A stretch of DNA of 25,800 nucleotides from UBA11663 sp049616325 (GTDB lineage: Bacteria; Bacteroidota; Bacteroidia; Flavobacteriales_D; Sanyastnellaceae), in NCBI GenBank assembly GCA_049616325.1, contig JBMZHG010000030.1, positions 1 through 25,800 of the forward strand, written 5' to 3'. Below, in pieces: positions 14,288 to 22,569 of the stretch. The translations under genes were made by a program, and so were the position numbers. The notes beneath the pieces were generated by a model. The model worked only from the letters and a program-made list of their open reading frames with translations, did not search any database and was not told where the DNA came from. How positions within the stretch are numbered: the first letter of the stretch is position 1; every line of letters begins with the position of its first letter.

Positions 14288-15691
14288 TTAGCGTGTGACG
14301 GAAAGCACCTGAGGTGCAAACCCGTCTGCAACCACCAACCACATTCCGGAAGGCAGGTCCTGCACATCGAGTCGTGAGCCTTGGCCTTGCTTGGCCACAG
14401 CGCCAGTCATGCTGCGCACCGACCATGCCGCGGTGGGGGTGAGTCCGCGCAACGTGACAACTTCCGAAGCGGGATTGGGGTAGGCCTTGAATTCGGAGAG
14501 GCCAGATTCCGAAACCTCGGTGGCGCATTCTTCCACTTGGTTTTGAATCCACAAGGTGCCCCCGAAAATGGCCAAGCCTGCGCATCCGCCGTGGTCGTAC
14601 GCGCCGAGGTTGGTGGCGGAGTGCATGCTGCCCCCGTTCTCGGTCATCCACGTGTCGGCAACCAACGCGTTTTGGTAGAACACCTGCTCGTCCTGGGTGC
14701 AGTAGTACATTTCGACGGGCACTTCAGGAACCCATTGGTACACGTCGTTGTCCTGGGCCGCGACGAGGAACGGGTGGTACGGGTCGGCGAGGATTTCGTC
14801 GACGAGTCCGGGCTGCATGAGTTCTTCGAGCGTTGCAGGACATGCGTTGTTGATCGTGGCGGCGTCGTTGGTGCCGTCGAACAGCGGCGGCAACGACGTG
14901 GCGTACGGCTCCTGGAAAATCTCGGAGAGCTCCGTGTAGAGCGTGCCGTAGTAGCTGTTCCAACCAAGGACGTTGTAGGCCAAATACGCCGGATTCGAGT
15001 ACGTCTCAGACTCGAACGTCAGAGGGAATTGCGTCCCGCTGATGTCGTACGGACCGCTTCCCGGCACGGCCGCCGTCAGGGGGAAGTCGTCGCCGTACGA
15101 AGTGGCAGCAAGGTCCCGGGCCAAAGCCATGGCGGCGTGGCCGCCTTGGGAGTAGCCGGAGATGAAGTTTTGGCCATTCAAGCTGTAGCCGAGGTCTTCG
15201 CTCAGTATGGAAGCCGCCTTCATCAAGAAATAGCCGGCGTCTGATTCCGAGCGCGCATGCACGTATGGGTGCATGAGTTCGCTGGTGCCTAGCCCGACGT
15301 AATCGGGCATGAGCACCAGTTGCCCAAGGGTGGACATCAACCCTCCAAAGGTCCCTTCGATGCTCATAAAGGACGGCGCATCTGTGCGCTTGAAGATGGT
15401 TCCGTGCATGTACACGTGGATGGGGAGGCCGCACGGGTCTTCGAAGCCCTGCGGCACGAACAGCGCGCCACTGACTTCGATCGTGTCCTCCAGGTACGGC
15501 ATGTCGTAGGTGACGCGGTACATGTGGACGTCGTAGTCGGCGGAAAACGTCTCGCTGGGAATGCCAAACGCCGCCGCGGTTGTCGCCAGTTGTCCCGCGG
15601 AGAGGGAGGTGATGAGTTCGGCGGTTTGGGCGAAGGATGCGTGGACAGAGCAAACGACGGCCCCAATCAAGAGGTTTTTGATGGCGTTCAT
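14288..15691 (-). CDS. Secreted alpha/beta hydrolase (lipase/esterase type) with T9SS sorting domain
   Basis: 467 residues from ATG 15691, with a signal peptide ending near VHASFAQ. The hydrolase core shows IHVYMHGT (oxyanion region), LMPDYVGLG and the nucleophile elbow GYSQGGHAAM with S181. AYDHGGC near residue 373 could supply the catalytic His. This is the pattern of secretory lipase-type hydrolases. Residues about 403-467 (YPNPASEVVTLRG, SGMWLVVADG) are a standard type A T9SS sorting domain, so the enzyme should be surface-bound or released. A -7 element (TACCTTTC) lies 24 bases upstream of the ATG. Its substrate is not evident. Confidence 0.88.
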   Translation of the reverse strand: MNAIKNLLIGAVVCSVHASFAQTAELITSLSAGQLATTAAAFGIPSETFSADYDVHMYRVTYDMPYLEDTIEVSGALFVPQGFEDPCGLPIHVYMHGTIFKRTDAPSFMSIEGTFGGLMSTLGQLVLMPDYVGLGTSELMHPYVHARSESDAGYFLMKAASILSEDLGYSLNGQNFISGYSQGGHAAMALARDLAATSYGDDFPLTAAVPGSGPYDISGTQFPLTFESETYSNPAYLAYNVLGWNSYYGTLYTELSEIFQEPYATSLPPLFDGTNDAATINNACPATLEELMQPGLVDEILADPYHPFLVAAQDNDVYQWVPEVPVEMYYCTQDEQVFYQNALVADTWMTENGGSMHSATNLGAYDHGGCAGLAIFGGTLWIQNQVEECATEVSESGLSEFKAYPNPASEVVTLRGLTPTAAWSVRSMTGAVAKQGQGSRLDVQDLPSGMWLVVADGFAPQVLSVTR

Positions 15692-15715
15692 TGAACGTGA
15701 TTTGGGTTGAGTATG

Positions 15716-15723
15716 GAAAGGTA
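15716..15723 (-). promoter_or_regulatory. -7 element of the secreted hydrolase gene
   Basis: TACCTTTC on the minus strand, 24 bases before the ATG at 15691, just beyond the lpdA terminator. No -33 TTG at the usual distance; a strong hairpin occupies that position. Confidence 0.4.
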
Positions 15724-15737
15724 GCAGGTCCAAAACG

Positions 15738-15767
15738 AACCAGGCACACCGTGAGGTGTGCCTGGTT
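15738..15767 (-). terminator. Strong hairpin terminator of lpdA
   Basis: AACCAGGCACACC (15738-15750) and GGTGTGCCTGGTT (15755-15767) form a perfect 13-bp stem with a 4-base loop. On the minus strand it lies 24 bases after the lpdA stop and is followed by CGTTTTGG. It would separate lpdA from the hydrolase gene. Confidence 0.8.
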
Positions 15768-15791
15768 GGATTGCTGGACGTCGAGGAGTCC

Positions 15792-17180
15792 TCAGAGGTG
15801 AATCACCTCGTCGTACGCGGCGGCGGCGGCTTCCATCACGGCCTCGCTCAACGTCGGGTGAGGGTGAATGGTTTTGATCAGTTCGTGGCCGGTCGTCTCG
15901 AGCTTGCGCAACGCAACGATTTCAGCAATCATCTCCGTCACGTTGGCCCCAATCATGTGGCCTCCGAGGAGTTCGCCGTACTTGGCGTCGAAGATGAGTT
16001 TCACGAAGCCGTCCTTGTGGCCTGAGGCGCTCGCTTTTCCCGATGCGGAGAAGGGGAACTTTCCGACTTTGATTTCGTGGCCGGCCTCTTTCGCGGCGTC
16101 TTCCGTCATGCCGACACTGGCCACCTCAGGGAAGCAGTACGTGCAGCCGGGGATGTTGCCGTAGTCGATGGGCTCGGGGCTGTGACCCGCGATTTTCTCG
16201 ACGCAGGTGATGCCTTCCGCAGAGGCCACGTGGGCGAGGGCAGGACCAGGCACGCAGTCGCCGATGGCGTAGTAACCGGGGATGTTGGTGGCGTAGTAGT
16301 CGTCCACCACAATCTTGCCGCGGTCGTGCACGATGCCACACTCCTCAAGGCCGATGTTTTCGATGTTGGACACAACACCCGCGGCGCTGAGCACCACGTC
16401 GCACTCGAGAATTTCTTCGCCTTTCTTGGTCTTCACAGACACCTTGCAGCCTTTGCCCGACGTGTCCACGCCGGTGACTTCCGAGCTGGTCATGATGTTG
16501 ATGCCGGCCTTCTTGAACGTGCGTTCGAGTTGCTTCGAGACTTCCGTGTCTTCCACAGGAACGATGCGGTCGACGTATTCCACGACCGTCACTTCGGTGC
16601 CGATGGCGTTGTAGAAGTAGGCAAACTCGACGCCGATGGCGCCGGAGCCGACCACCACCATTTTCTTGGGCTGCGACTTGAGGGTCATGGCTTCACGGTA
16701 CCCAATGATCTTCTTGCCGTCCTGCGGCATCGAGGGGAGGTTGCGGGAGCGTGCACCCGTGGCAACAATGATGTGGTTGGCTTCAAGGGTGGTCTTCGTG
16801 CCGTCGGCGGCGGTCACTTCCAGCTTCTTGCCAGGCTGAAGCTTTCCGGTGCCCATGATCACGTCGATGTTGTTCTTCTTCATGAGGAAGGTCACGCCTT
16901 TGCTCATGCCGTCGGCCACGCCTCGGCTGCGGTCGACCATGCCTCCGAAATCGGCTTTCGGCGAGGCCACCTTGATGCCGTAATCGCCGGCGTGCTCGAT
17001 GTACTCAAACACGTTGGCACTCTTCAAGAGCGCCTTGGTAGGGATGCAGCCCCAGTTCAAACAAATGCCTCCGAGCGCCTCGCGCTCCACCACGGCTGTT
17101 TTCAGCCCCAATTGAGATGCGCGGATGGCGGTCACGTAGCCGCCAGGTCCGCTTCCAAGAACAATCACGTCGTACTTCAT
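15792..17180 (-). CDS. lpdA: Dihydrolipoyl dehydrogenase (E3)
   Basis: 462 residues, normal length. It re-oxidises dihydrolipoyl groups of 2-oxoacid dehydrogenase (and glycine-cleavage) complexes, passing electrons to NAD+. The FAD-binding loop is GSGPGG at 9-14. The redox disulfide is C40/C45 in GGICLNWGCIPTK. The NAD site is GSGAIGVEFAYF, and HPHPTLSEAV (H441, E446) is the catalytic base pair of the dimer interface. The ATG at 17180 is preceded by TACCTTCG with only four bases between. It is divergent from adk. A fused E1 lies about 2.7 kb away on the other strand, and E2 is not in the window. Confidence 0.96.
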   Translation of the reverse strand: MKYDVIVLGSGPGGYVTAIRASQLGLKTAVVEREALGGICLNWGCIPTKALLKSANVFEYIEHAGDYGIKVASPKADFGGMVDRSRGVADGMSKGVTFLMKKNNIDVIMGTGKLQPGKKLEVTAADGTKTTLEANHIIVATGARSRNLPSMPQDGKKIIGYREAMTLKSQPKKMVVVGSGAIGVEFAYFYNAIGTEVTVVEYVDRIVPVEDTEVSKQLERTFKKAGINIMTSSEVTGVDTSGKGCKVSVKTKKGEEILECDVVLSAAGVVSNIENIGLEECGIVHDRGKIVVDDYYATNIPGYYAIGDCVPGPALAHVASAEGITCVEKIAGHSPEPIDYGNIPGCTYCFPEVASVGMTEDAAKEAGHEIKVGKFPFSASGKASASGHKDGFVKLIFDAKYGELLGGHMIGANVTEMIAEIVALRKLETTGHELIKTIHPHPTLSEAVMEAAAAAYDEVIHL

Positions 17181-17184
17181 GCCG

Positions 17185-17192
17185 CGAAGGTA
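17185..17192 (-). promoter_or_regulatory. -7 element of lpdA, leaderless arrangement
   Basis: TACCTTCG on the minus strand ends four bases before the ATG (spacer CGGC). It is back to back with the adk element on the other strand, 19 bases apart. Confidence 0.5.
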
Positions 17193-17211
17193 CTGCCCCG
17201 AGGCGTTGAAC

Positions 17212-17219
17212 TATCTTCG
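17212..17219 (+). promoter_or_regulatory. -7 element of the adk-obgE-psuG operon
   Basis: TATCTTCG lies 36 bases before the adk ATG. The leader it implies contains a 12-bp imperfect direct repeat, CACGAAAGAATT then CACGAAAGGAAT (17226-17249). Confidence 0.45.
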
Positions 17220-17255
17220 CGTTTTCACGAAAGAATTCACGAAAGGAATCGGACG

Positions 17256-17825
17256 ATGCGCAACTTGATTTTGTTTGGCCCTCCGGGTGCGGGAAAAGGC
17301 ACCCAAAGCGCCTTCCTTGTGGACCACTACAACCTCGTGCATTTGAGCACGGGCGACATCTTTCGCGCCAACATCAAAGGTGAGACCGAGCTGGGCACGT
17401 TGGCGAAAAGCTACATGGATCAAGGTCAACTTGTGCCGGACGACGTGACGATTCGCATGCTGGAATCCGAGGTGGACAAGCACCCGCAAGCGTCCGGTTT
17501 CATCTTCGACGGCTTCCCCCGCACGACGGCTCAGGCCGCAGCGCTGGATGCGTTCCTTGAAGGCAAAGGCCAAACCATCAGCGCCATGCTCGCCCTCGAG
17601 GTTCCGGAAGACGAGCTCAAGTCGCGCTTGTTGGCACGCGCAGCAACCTCGGGACGGGCGGACGACGCCGATCCCGCGGTCATCCAAAAGCGCATCGACG
17701 TGTACAACGCCGAGACGGCACCCGTGGCCGACCACTACCGGGCGTTGAACAAGTACCAGGGCGTGAACGGCGTAGGTTCCATTGAAGACATCACGTCCCG
17801 GTTGACGGCCGCCATCGGCGCCTGA
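17256..17825 (+). CDS. adk: Adenylate kinase
   Basis: 189 residues. It balances adenine nucleotides (ATP + AMP to 2 ADP) in the cytoplasm. The P-loop is GPPGAGKGT at 8-16, followed by HLSTGDIFR and the AMP/ATP-lid motif FDGFPRTTAQAAAL. The LID is the short form without zinc cysteines (RAATSGRADDADPAVIQKRI), as is common in Bacteroidota. An upstream extension of the same open frame runs antisense through lpdA and is not coding. ATG 17256 gives the family N-terminus MRNLILFGPPGAGKG. obgE follows after 10 bases. Confidence 0.96.
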   Translation: MRNLILFGPPGAGKGTQSAFLVDHYNLVHLSTGDIFRANIKGETELGTLAKSYMDQGQLVPDDVTIRMLESEVDKHPQASGFIFDGFPRTTAQAAALDAFLEGKGQTISAMLALEVPEDELKSRLLARAATSGRADDADPAVIQKRIDVYNAETAPVADHYRALNKYQGVNGVGSIEDITSRLTAAIGA

Positions 17826-17835
17826 ACGGTTTTTC

Positions 17836-18867
17836 ATGGCCAGCCAAAACTTCGTCGACTACGTCAAGATATGTTGCCGCTCTGGGAAGGGCGGGCAGGG
17901 CTCGACGCACATGCACCGGGACAAAATGACGTCGAAGGGCGGCCCGGACGGCGGAGATGGGGGGCGTGGAGGCCACGTCATCATTCGCGGCAACGACCAG
18001 CTTTGGACGCTTCTGCACCTGAAATACCAGCGGCACGTCATCGCCGCGCACGGCGAGGCGGGTTCGGGCAACCGAAAGCACGGTGCCGACGGCAAGGACG
18101 CCGTCATTGAGGTGCCGCTCGGCACGCTCGTCAAGGACGTCGAGACGGGCGAGGTCCAAGCCGAGATCACGGAGCACGGACAGGAAATCATCGCCACGCC
18201 GGGCGGCCGGGGCGGCCTCGGAAACGACCACTTCAAGTCGTCCACCAACCAAGCCCCACGGTACGCTCAGCCGGGAGAAGACGGGTTGGAGGAGTGGAAA
18301 ATCGTGGAGCTGAAATTGCTCGCGGACGTCGGGTTGGTGGGCTTTCCCAACGCCGGAAAATCCACGCTTCTGAGCGTGGTGAGTGCGGCCAAACCCGAAA
18401 TCGCCGACTACCCCTTCACGACCCTGCGCCCCAACTTGGGCATGGTGTCGTACCGCGACGAGAAGAGCTTCGTGATGGCCGACATTCCCGGCATCATCGA
18501 AGGTGCCGCAGAGGGGAAGGGGTTGGGTTTGCGGTTCTTGCGGCACATCGAGCGGAATCCGGTTTTGCTGTTTTTGGTCCCCGCAGATGCCGACGACATT
18601 CCTTCCGAATACGCCACGCTTCGCGGCGAGCTTGAGAAGTACAATCCGGAGCTCATGGACAAACAGCACATCCTCGCAATCAGCAAAAGCGATTTGCTGG
18701 ACGAGGAGCTTGAGCGCGAATTGCGGGCGGAGCTCGAACCGCTCTTGGACGAGCCTCCGCTGTTTTTCAGCAGCGTGGCTCAGCAAGGCCTTCAGCCGCT
18801 GAAAGATCAAATCTGGCAGGCCATCGTACGAGCCAACCCCATGTTGCACAACCCCCATTTCCAATGA
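17836..18867 (+). CDS. obgE: GTPase Obg/CgtA
   Basis: 343 residues. Obg binds the large ribosomal subunit and links GTP level to ribosome assembly and growth. The Gly-rich Obg fold occupies residues 1-158 (RSGKGGQGS, GGPDGGDGGRGG, GGRGGLGN). The G domain follows: G1 GFPNAGKS at 169-176, G3 DIPGIIEGA, and G4 reading SKSD rather than the usual NKxD. There is no long C-terminal extension. It sits 10 bases after adk; its stop overlaps psuG by ATGA. The G4 change from Asn to Ser is seen in some Obg proteins and does not by itself argue against GTP binding. Confidence 0.95.
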   Translation: MASQNFVDYVKICCRSGKGGQGSTHMHRDKMTSKGGPDGGDGGRGGHVIIRGNDQLWTLLHLKYQRHVIAAHGEAGSGNRKHGADGKDAVIEVPLGTLVKDVETGEVQAEITEHGQEIIATPGGRGGLGNDHFKSSTNQAPRYAQPGEDGLEEWKIVELKLLADVGLVGFPNAGKSTLLSVVSAAKPEIADYPFTTLRPNLGMVSYRDEKSFVMADIPGIIEGAAEGKGLGLRFLRHIERNPVLLFLVPADADDIPSEYATLRGELEKYNPELMDKQHILAISKSDLLDEELERELRAELEPLLDEPPLFFSSVAQQGLQPLKDQIWQAIVRANPMLHNPHFQ

Positions 18868-19781
18868 GCGGTTCCGACTGGATTCGCCTTTCGGAGGCGG
18901 TGCGTGACGCCCTTTCGTCAGGGCAGCCTGTGGTGGCCCTGGAGTCCACCATCGTCGCCCACGGCATGCCCTACCCGGCCAACCTTGAAACCGCCCTCGC
19001 CGTCGAAGCGATTGTGCGCGAGGAAGGGGCGGTTCCTGCCACGGTTGCGGTGGTCGACGGAGCGGTGCAAGTCGGTTGCGATCACGGCACCCTGGAGCGC
19101 CTCGCGTCGGAACCTCACGTGGCCAAAGTGTCGCGTCGGGACATGCCCGTCGTGTTGGCCCATGGCAGCCTCGGTGCGACCACCGTCAGCGGCACGCTCA
19201 TCGGGGCGGGCCTGGCCGGGATCTCGGTCTTCGTGACCGGAGGCATTGGCGGCGTTCACCGCGGCGTTGCCGGAACCTGGGACATCAGCGCGGACCTCGA
19301 AGAGCTTGCCGTGCACAACGTCGCTGTGGTCAGCGCCGGCGCGAAATCCATCCTCGACCTGCCGAAAACCCTCGAAGTCCTGGAAACGAAGGGCATCACG
19401 GTCCTCGGCTACGGCACGGACGAATTTCCGGCCTTTTTCACGCCGCGGAGCGGCTTGACCTTGGCGCACCGCGCCAACTCGGCTCAGGAGGTCGCGGAGG
19501 TGATGAAGGCCAAGTGGGGGGTGGGGCTTCAAGGAGGAATTTTGGTGGCCAATCCCGTCCCCGAAGAGCACGGGTTCGACGCCGATGCAGCGACCGAACA
19601 GGCCTTGGCGGCCGCGGAGGCGGCAGGAGTTGAAGGCAAGGCGTTGACGCCCTTCCTGCTCAAGCACATCGCCGAGGCAACTCAAGGAAAGAGCTTGGCT
19701 GCAAATGTGGCCCTCGTCAAGAACAACGCCCGGGTAGGAGCGCAGGTCGCTGTGGCTCATTCTGCGAGCTTAATCCGTTGA
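18864..19781 (+). CDS. psuG: Pseudouridine-5'-phosphate glycosidase
   Basis: 305 residues, the usual length. The enzyme splits (or in reverse forms) pseudouridine 5'-phosphate into uracil and ribose 5-phosphate. Family motifs are ALESTIVAHGMPYP near residue 25, VAKVSRRDMPV, TGGIGGVHRG, VVSAGAKSILDLPKTLE with the catalytic Lys, and QGKSLAANVALVKNNA near the C-terminus. It overlaps obgE by four bases, so it belongs to the adk-obgE unit. The usual partner kinase PsuK is absent from the window, so pseudouridine phosphate would need another source. Confidence 0.93.
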   Translation: MSGSDWIRLSEAVRDALSSGQPVVALESTIVAHGMPYPANLETALAVEAIVREEGAVPATVAVVDGAVQVGCDHGTLERLASEPHVAKVSRRDMPVVLAHGSLGATTVSGTLIGAGLAGISVFVTGGIGGVHRGVAGTWDISADLEELAVHNVAVVSAGAKSILDLPKTLEVLETKGITVLGYGTDEFPAFFTPRSGLTLAHRANSAQEVAEVMKAKWGVGLQGGILVANPVPEEHGFDADAATEQALAAAEAAGVEGKALTPFLLKHIAEATQGKSLAANVALVKNNARVGAQVAVAHSASLIR

Positions 19782-19827
19782 TTTCGATATGGTTGTGTGA
19801 AGTCCTTCTCGGGGGAAGGGTCGTGTG

Positions 19828-19835
19828 TATTTTTG
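19828..19835 (+). promoter_or_regulatory. -7 element of the E1 gene
   Basis: TATTTTTG is an exact TAnnTTTG match, seven bases before the ATG at 19843. The likely start of transcription is within or next to the start codon. Confidence 0.55.
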
Positions 19836-19842
19836 TGCTCAC

Positions 19843-22233
19843 ATGGCGGCAACTTCCACCACCCCCACCACCCAAGACGTCCAGGCCTTTCGCGAGGTGT
19901 TGCTGGCCGATTACAAATTGATGTGCGTCAGCCGTGAAGCCTCGCTTCTCGGACGCAAAGAGGTGCTGACAGGCAAGGCGAAGTTTGGGATTTTTGGGGA
20001 TGGAAAGGAAATGGCGCAGGTGGCGCTTTCCAAGGTGGTCCGGCCTGGCGATTGGCGCTCCGGCTACTACCGCGATCAATCCTTCATGATGGCCCTTGGC
20101 CTCTTGACCGTGAAGCAGTACTTCGCTGCCCTTTATGCGCACGCCGACGTCGAGGCAGACCCCACGTCTGGTGGCCGTCAAATGGGGGGGCACTTCGCCA
20201 CCCGAACGTTGAACGAGGACGGATCTTGGAAGGACTTGATGGCCGATTTCAACAGCTCGGCGGACGTCAGTCCCACCGGGTCTCAAATGCCTCGGCTTGT
20301 GGGCCTCGCCCAAGCGAGCAAGGTGTACCGAGCTCTGCCTGAATTGGCTTCGACGATGACGGGTTTTACCAACGGCGGAAACGAAATCGCGGTTGGGACC
20401 ATTGGTGACGCGAGCACGTCGGAAGGGATGTTTTGGGAGGCGATGAACGCGGCTTGTGTTTTGGAAGTTCCCATGCTCATGAACGTGTGGGACGACGGCT
20501 ACGGCATTTCCGTTCCGAAGAAGTACCAAACGGTCAAGGAAAGCATCTCCACGGCCCTCGCCGGCTTCCAACGTGAGGAGGCCACGAACGGTTTGGTCAT
20601 TTACCGGGTCAAAGGATGGGATTATCCCAGCCTCATTGCCACCTACGAAGAGGCAGCAGCTCGCTGTCGAGAAGACCATGTTCCCGTCCTTGTGCACGTC
20701 GAGGAAGTCACGCAGCCGCAGGGACACAGCACTTCCGGTTCGCACGAGCGTTACAAGTCCCCAGAGCGATTGGCTTGGTCCGCGGAATACGATTGCATCC
20801 GCCAAATGGGCTTGTTCCTCCAGCAAGAGGGCGCGGCCACAGAGGAAGAACTTGACGCCCTCCGGAAGGAGGCGAAAAAGGAGGTGCGCGCGCAACAAAA
20901 GGACGCGTGGGCGGCCTTCCGTGCGGCCATTGACGAGGAGCGGCTGTCGGCCGTCGACCTCGTAGCTCCGCTTGACGCGGGGCGCGCCGACGGGTTGCGT
21001 GGAAACGCCAACGCGGGACGGGCTGAAATCGCCAAAGCCGTGCGCCAAACCCTGGCCGACACGGCGGGCCAGCCGTCGGCGCAGCGCGACGCACTGAGCC
21101 GCTGGCTCGATGCCTTTGACGCCCAAAACCAGCAGCGTTTCAACAGCACGTTGTACAGCGACCAAGCCGACAGCGCGTTGCGCGTCGCGGCGGTGCCTGC
21201 GACCTACGACGCCAACCCCGAGCAGCTCGACGGCCGCCTCATCTTGCAACGCAACTTCGAAGAAATGTTCCGCCGCGACTCCCGCGTCTTGACGTTTGGG
21301 GAAGACACCGGCGGCATCGGTGGCGTGAACCAGGTGATGGAGGGCATGCAGGAGAAGTTTGGCGAAGTCCGGGTAAGCGACACCGGCATTCGCGAATGCA
21401 CCATTCTCGGTCAGGGCATTGGCATGGCGATGCGCGGCTTGCGCCCCATCGCGGAAATCCAGTACCTCGATTACCTGTACTACGCGCTGCAATTGATGCG
21501 CGACGACCTTGCGACGGTTCGGTACCGCACCGCAGGAGGCCAAAAAGCACCCCTCATCGTCCGCACCCGTGGCCACCGCCTCGAAGGCATTTGGCACAGC
21601 GGTTCCCCCATGGGCGCCATCGTTCATTCGGTCCGCGGCATGCACGTGTGCGTTCCGCGAAACATGACGCAAGCCGCCGGGATGTACAACACGTTGCTGG
21701 CGGCCGAGGAACCGGCGCTGGTTGTGGAGTGCCTGAACGGGTACCGCAAGAAAGAACCCATGCCCTCCAACGTGGGTGAGTTCAAGGTTCCGCTGGGCGT
21801 GACGGAAACAATTCGCGAAGGTGACGACCTCACGTTGCTTACGTACGGCTCCACCCTGCACCTCGCGCTCGAAGCGTGCGAGCGTCTTTCGGAGCTTGGG
21901 GTGGAGGTTGAGTTGATTGACGCCCAAACCCTGCTTCCCTTCGACCTCGACGGCGCCGTCGCCCAATCGGTGAAGAAAACCAACCGGCTTCTCGTCGTCG
22001 ACGAAGATGTTTCGGGGGGCGCGTCCGCGTACTTGTTGGATGAAGTCCTGAACCGCCACGGGGCGTGGCGTCATCTTGACGGCCAAGCCCGAACCCTGGC
22101 GTCGCAGCCTCACTTGCCGGCCTACGGCAGCGACGGAGATTACTTCTCGAAGCCTAGCGTGGAGGACATCGTCGAAGCGGCCTACAACGTCATGCGTGAA
22201 GTGGACCCGACTTCGTTCCCTTCCTTGCGCTGA
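19843..22233 (+). CDS. Fused alpha/beta 2-oxoacid dehydrogenase E1 (branched-chain type)
   Basis: 796 residues from ATG 19843. The alpha half (about 1-360) has the TPP-binding segment GDASTSEGMFWEAMNAA from G188 and NVWDDGYGIS. Here the second motif reads DDGY, as in Bacteroidota fused E1 proteins. A charged linker (about 370-450) leads to the beta half (about 460-796), with LTFGEDTGG, YYALQLMRDDLA and VDEDVSGGASAYLLDEV. It oxidatively decarboxylates a 2-oxoacid (branched-chain or pyruvate) and acylates E2. The fusion of E1 alpha and beta is known in Bacteroidota. The start MAATSTTP directly follows a TATTTTTG promoter element. The E3 gene lpdA is nearby on the other strand; no E2 was seen. 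Confidence 0.92.
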   Translation: MAATSTTPTTQDVQAFREVLLADYKLMCVSREASLLGRKEVLTGKAKFGIFGDGKEMAQVALSKVVRPGDWRSGYYRDQSFMMALGLLTVKQYFAALYAHADVEADPTSGGRQMGGHFATRTLNEDGSWKDLMADFNSSADVSPTGSQMPRLVGLAQASKVYRALPELASTMTGFTNGGNEIAVGTIGDASTSEGMFWEAMNAACVLEVPMLMNVWDDGYGISVPKKYQTVKESISTALAGFQREEATNGLVIYRVKGWDYPSLIATYEEAAARCREDHVPVLVHVEEVTQPQGHSTSGSHERYKSPERLAWSAEYDCIRQMGLFLQQEGAATEEELDALRKEAKKEVRAQQKDAWAAFRAAIDEERLSAVDLVAPLDAGRADGLRGNANAGRAEIAKAVRQTLADTAGQPSAQRDALSRWLDAFDAQNQQRFNSTLYSDQADSALRVAAVPATYDANPEQLDGRLILQRNFEEMFRRDSRVLTFGEDTGGIGGVNQVMEGMQEKFGEVRVSDTGIRECTILGQGIGMAMRGLRPIAEIQYLDYLYYALQLMRDDLATVRYRTAGGQKAPLIVRTRGHRLEGIWHSGSPMGAIVHSVRGMHVCVPRNMTQAAGMYNTLLAAEEPALVVECLNGYRKKEPMPSNVGEFKVPLGVTETIREGDDLTLLTYGSTLHLALEACERLSELGVEVELIDAQTLLPFDLDGAVAQSVKKTNRLLVVDEDVSGGASAYLLDEVLNRHGAWRHLDGQARTLASQPHLPAYGSDGDYFSKPSVEDIVEAAYNVMREVDPTSFPSLR

Positions 22234-22243
22234 TCACGTCTGC

Positions 22244-22471
22244 ATGTCGCACTTTCCCATCCACACTGAGTACATCGACCTGTTGCAATTCCTGAAAGCC
22301 ACGGGAATCGCGGCTACTGGAGGAGAAGCCAAGGCGCTGGTGGACGAAGGTTTGGTTCGCGTCAACGGGGAAGATGAAAGCCGTCGGCGCCGAAAACTTC
22401 GTCCGGGTGACCGGGTCGACGTGGCCTTGGAACCTGCAGAAACGTGGGAGATTTCCGCGAAAGAAGATTGA
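22244..22471 (+). CDS. Small S4-domain RNA-binding protein
   Basis: 75 residues, YaaA/YbcJ-like. IDLLQFLKATGIAATGGEAKALVDEGLVRVNGE followed by RRRRKLRPGDRVDV is an S4 domain, which binds structured RNA, often rRNA or tRNA. The gene follows E1 by 10 bases, so it is likely in the same transcript. The role is unknown beyond RNA binding. Confidence 0.85.
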   Translation: MSHFPIHTEYIDLLQFLKATGIAATGGEAKALVDEGLVRVNGEDESRRRRKLRPGDRVDVALEPAETWEISAKED

Positions 22472-22484
22472 CCTGAATCTCCTT

Positions 22485-22504
22485 GTTGGTGTCCCGTGGA
22501 CAAC
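22485..22504 (+). terminator. Weak terminator candidate after the S4 gene
   Basis: A hairpin with GTCC/GGAC core and a bulge lies 14 bases after the stop, followed by GTTTTG. The T run is short. The rest of the 98-base gap before the TonB receptor shows nothing clear. Confidence 0.3.
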
Positions 22505-22569
22505 GTTTTGCCTTGCAACCTGCGGAGAAGCACAGAGATTCTGCATCTTGCGACTCCAAATACCTGCAC

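Noticed and set aside
16077..17255. Long upstream extension of the adk frame across lpdA
   Set aside because: Antisense to lpdA, whose protein is unmistakable; adk has its own ATG and family N-terminus.
19717..22113. A very long open frame (798 codons) on the minus strand across the E1 gene
   Set aside because: It is antisense to a well-recognised protein and gives no known motif; it follows from the third-position GC bias of the real gene.
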